This document shows, in pieces, positions 4,363-5,775 of a stretch of 5,775 nt of DNA. Origin of the DNA: CANLWN01 sp039815505 (lineage in GTDB: Bacteria > Bacteroidota > Bacteroidia > Flavobacteriales > Flavobacteriaceae); contig JBCBZE010000228.1 of assembly GCA_039815505.1 (NCBI GenBank), positions 1 through 5,775 on the forward strand. The letters are read 5' to 3'. The position numbers and the translations under genes are program-made. Within the stretch, counting starts at the first letter, position 1. The number at the start of each line of letters is the position of its first letter. The notes under the pieces are model-generated. The model saw nothing but the letters and a program-made list of their open reading frames with translations. It searched no databases and was not told where the DNA came from.

Positions 4363-5775
4363 AAAAGACTATAGTAATAAAAGTGTTCAATTTGTATTGA
4401 CCGATGATAACGGTATGGTCCTTGAAAGTGATCAGCAAGTCTTAAAAGCTGCCATCGGTGCTCCTATTTTTGAAATACACCCGTTTTTTTATTGTATTTC
4501 CTCGGTCATGGATTCAGTAAAAAAGGAAATTAGTTACAACTGTATTCATTTGTCATATGGGAATCGAGAAATCATAGCGGATATTGAACTTATAAAGAAA
4601 AAGGAGGGCATACTTATCATTATTTCAGATCTTACCCAGCACTATATTTCCTATCAAAATATGGCGCAGTCCAGAAATGAATCGATCATTGATTCCGAAT
4701 TGGTCGTATTAAGGAATATTGAGTTAAAAGAACGGGAGAAGTTCAAGGATAGATTTATTCGCAATTTTAGTCATGAATTAAGAAACCCACTTACCAATAT
4801 CGTTTCCTTGACCAATGTCTTGGACAAAACCAATTTAACCAAGGAACAAAAAAAAGTACTGCACATCTTAAAAGATGCCAACACCAACCTAAAGTTGATG
4901 TTAGAGGATATCTTGAGCATTAGTATGATCTCTGTAGGGAAATTGTCCCTAAAACCCACCGTTTCCAATTTTTTTTCTTTTTTTGATTTGTTGGAGTTTA
5001 CCTATAAAGCAAAAGCGAAAGAAAAAAATTTGGATTTTATCCTGGATTTGGACAAGAGAATACCTGAATTCATTGAAGTTGATCGTCTCAGGCTTTTTCA
5101 AGTGCTGACCAATTTATTGGATAATGCCTTTAAATACACGGATGAAGGCAATGTATCCATGCACGTAAAACTAAACCAAAAAAGAGCGTATAAAGCCAGT
5201 TTGCATTTTGAAATTTCAGATAGTGGAAAAGGAATTAAAAAAGAACATTTAGAAACTGTTTTCGAAAGTTTTTCACGAATGGATACCGAAGAAAAACGCA
5301 AGGGAGCCGGTCTTGGTTTATCTATAGTAAAGGGAATTTTAGAACTTATGGGTTCCAAGATTATGGTTAAATCCATCTTGGGTAAGGGATCCACTTTTTA
5401 TTTTGATCTTACCGTAAAATATCCCTTGCGACCAACAGGAAATGCAGGGTCAAAACAAAACACAAAACATATAGGCGAACGTAAAAACCCAAAAAATGAC
5501 AGGAGGTATAAAATTCTAATGGTCGAGGATGACGAACGCGCACAAACTGCGTTGTTCAGGACACTCACGGACGCCAATAGTTTTTATATAGATTTGGCCA
5601 GTGATGGATCAAAGGTACTGGAAGAAATCATAAACAATCAATATGATCTAGTTCTTATGGACATAAATTTACCTAATGTAACTGGCGATCAAATCACTAG
5701 GATCATACGCGACTTCCCGCTTCACCGAATTAAGAATATTCCCATACTGGGAATAACGGCCTATGCATTTGAAGA
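4346..5775 (+). CDS. Soluble PAS-type hybrid sensor histidine kinase, 3' truncated by window end
   Basis: The frame is open from the ATG at 4346 to the window end (476 codons). An in-frame TAG at 4325-4327 lies upstream and there is no earlier start, so the start is firm; it overlaps the GTPase gene by 17 bases. Residues ~14-100 look like a PAS fold (VQFVLTDDNGMVLESD ... GILIIISDLT). A signalling helix (~103-138) leads to the H-box FSHELRNPL with phosphoacceptor His143. The ATPase domain shows the N-box NLLDNAFKYT (256-265), G1 DSGKGI (292-297), F-box VFESF and G2 GAGLGLSIVKG (320-330). A basic linker (361-386) precedes a receiver with acidic pair EDD (394-396), phosphoacceptor Asp439 (LMDINLP) and Thr471. 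The receiver's conserved Lys and any further domain lie beyond the edge. There is no membrane segment or signal peptide, so the kinase is cytoplasmic and would sense an internal cue. Co-translation with the GTPase suggests that GTPase state could be an input or output of the phosphorelay, which is inference. Confidence 0.95.
   Translation, partial: MLKQYKKDYSNKSVQFVLTDDNGMVLESDQQVLKAAIGAPIFEIHPFFYCISSVMDSVKKEISYNCIHLSYGNREIIADIELIKKKEGILIIISDLTQHYISYQNMAQSRNESIIDSELVVLRNIELKEREKFKDRFIRNFSHELRNPLTNIVSLTNVLDKTNLTKEQKKVLHILKDANTNLKLMLEDILSISMISVGKLSLKPTVSNFFSFFDLLEFTYKAKAKEKNLDFILDLDKRIPEFIEVDRLRLFQVLTNLLDNAFKYTDEGNVSMHVKLNQKRAYKASLHFEISDSGKGIKKEHLETVFESFSRMDTEEKRKGAGLGLSIVKGILELMGSKIMVKSILGKGSTFYFDLTVKYPLRPTGNAGSKQNTKHIGERKNPKNDRRYKILMVEDDERAQTALFRTLTDANSFYIDLASDGSKVLEEIINNQYDLVLMDINLPNVTGDQITRIIRDFPLHRIKNIPILGITAYAFE

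Overview
The window looks like the chromosome of a marine Bacteroidota, most probably Flavobacteriaceae. This rests on the AT-rich, tightly packed genes, the near absence of strong Shine-Dalgarno sites, a TAnnTTTG-type promoter element, and the recognisable flavobacterial pairing of a PIG-L deacetylase with a sodium:solute symporter. The genus cannot be fixed from this sequence. All genes are on the + strand, and the longest stretch without a gene is the 261 bases from 2417 to 2677.

Left half (1-2416): the C-terminal end of a large PIG-L/LmbE-type deacetylase. It is followed after 2 bases by a 33-residue single-helix membrane protein (607-708), and after 1 base by a 568-residue sodium:solute symporter carrying an unusual ~95-residue charged helical insertion. 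The three form one tight unit, probably for uptake and processing of an acetylated sugar or similar solute. A long hairpin (2431-2469) follows the symporter.

Right half (2678-5775, running off the edge): a separate transcription unit with a candidate promoter in 2506-2539. It encodes, in order, (1) a 119-residue coiled-coil protein, (2) a 270-residue protein with an N-terminal helical region and a C-terminal domain that I read as longin/roadblock-like, (3) a 168-residue Ras/Rab-like small GTPase with an altered switch II, and (4) a soluble PAS-type hybrid histidine kinase with a receiver domain cut by the window end. Genes 2, 3 and 4 overlap by 14 and 17 bases, so they are almost certainly co-translated.

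The right half is the notable part. A Ras-like GTPase, a putative longin/roadblock partner and a phosphorelay kinase sit in one operon, and the first two gene products share an N-terminal motif. This suggests a signalling module in which a small-GTPase switch on a coiled-coil scaffold is coupled to a phosphorelay, formally analogous to MglA/MglB. The gene content and overlaps are read directly. The domain assignment of protein 2 and the coupling between GTPase and kinase are inference.
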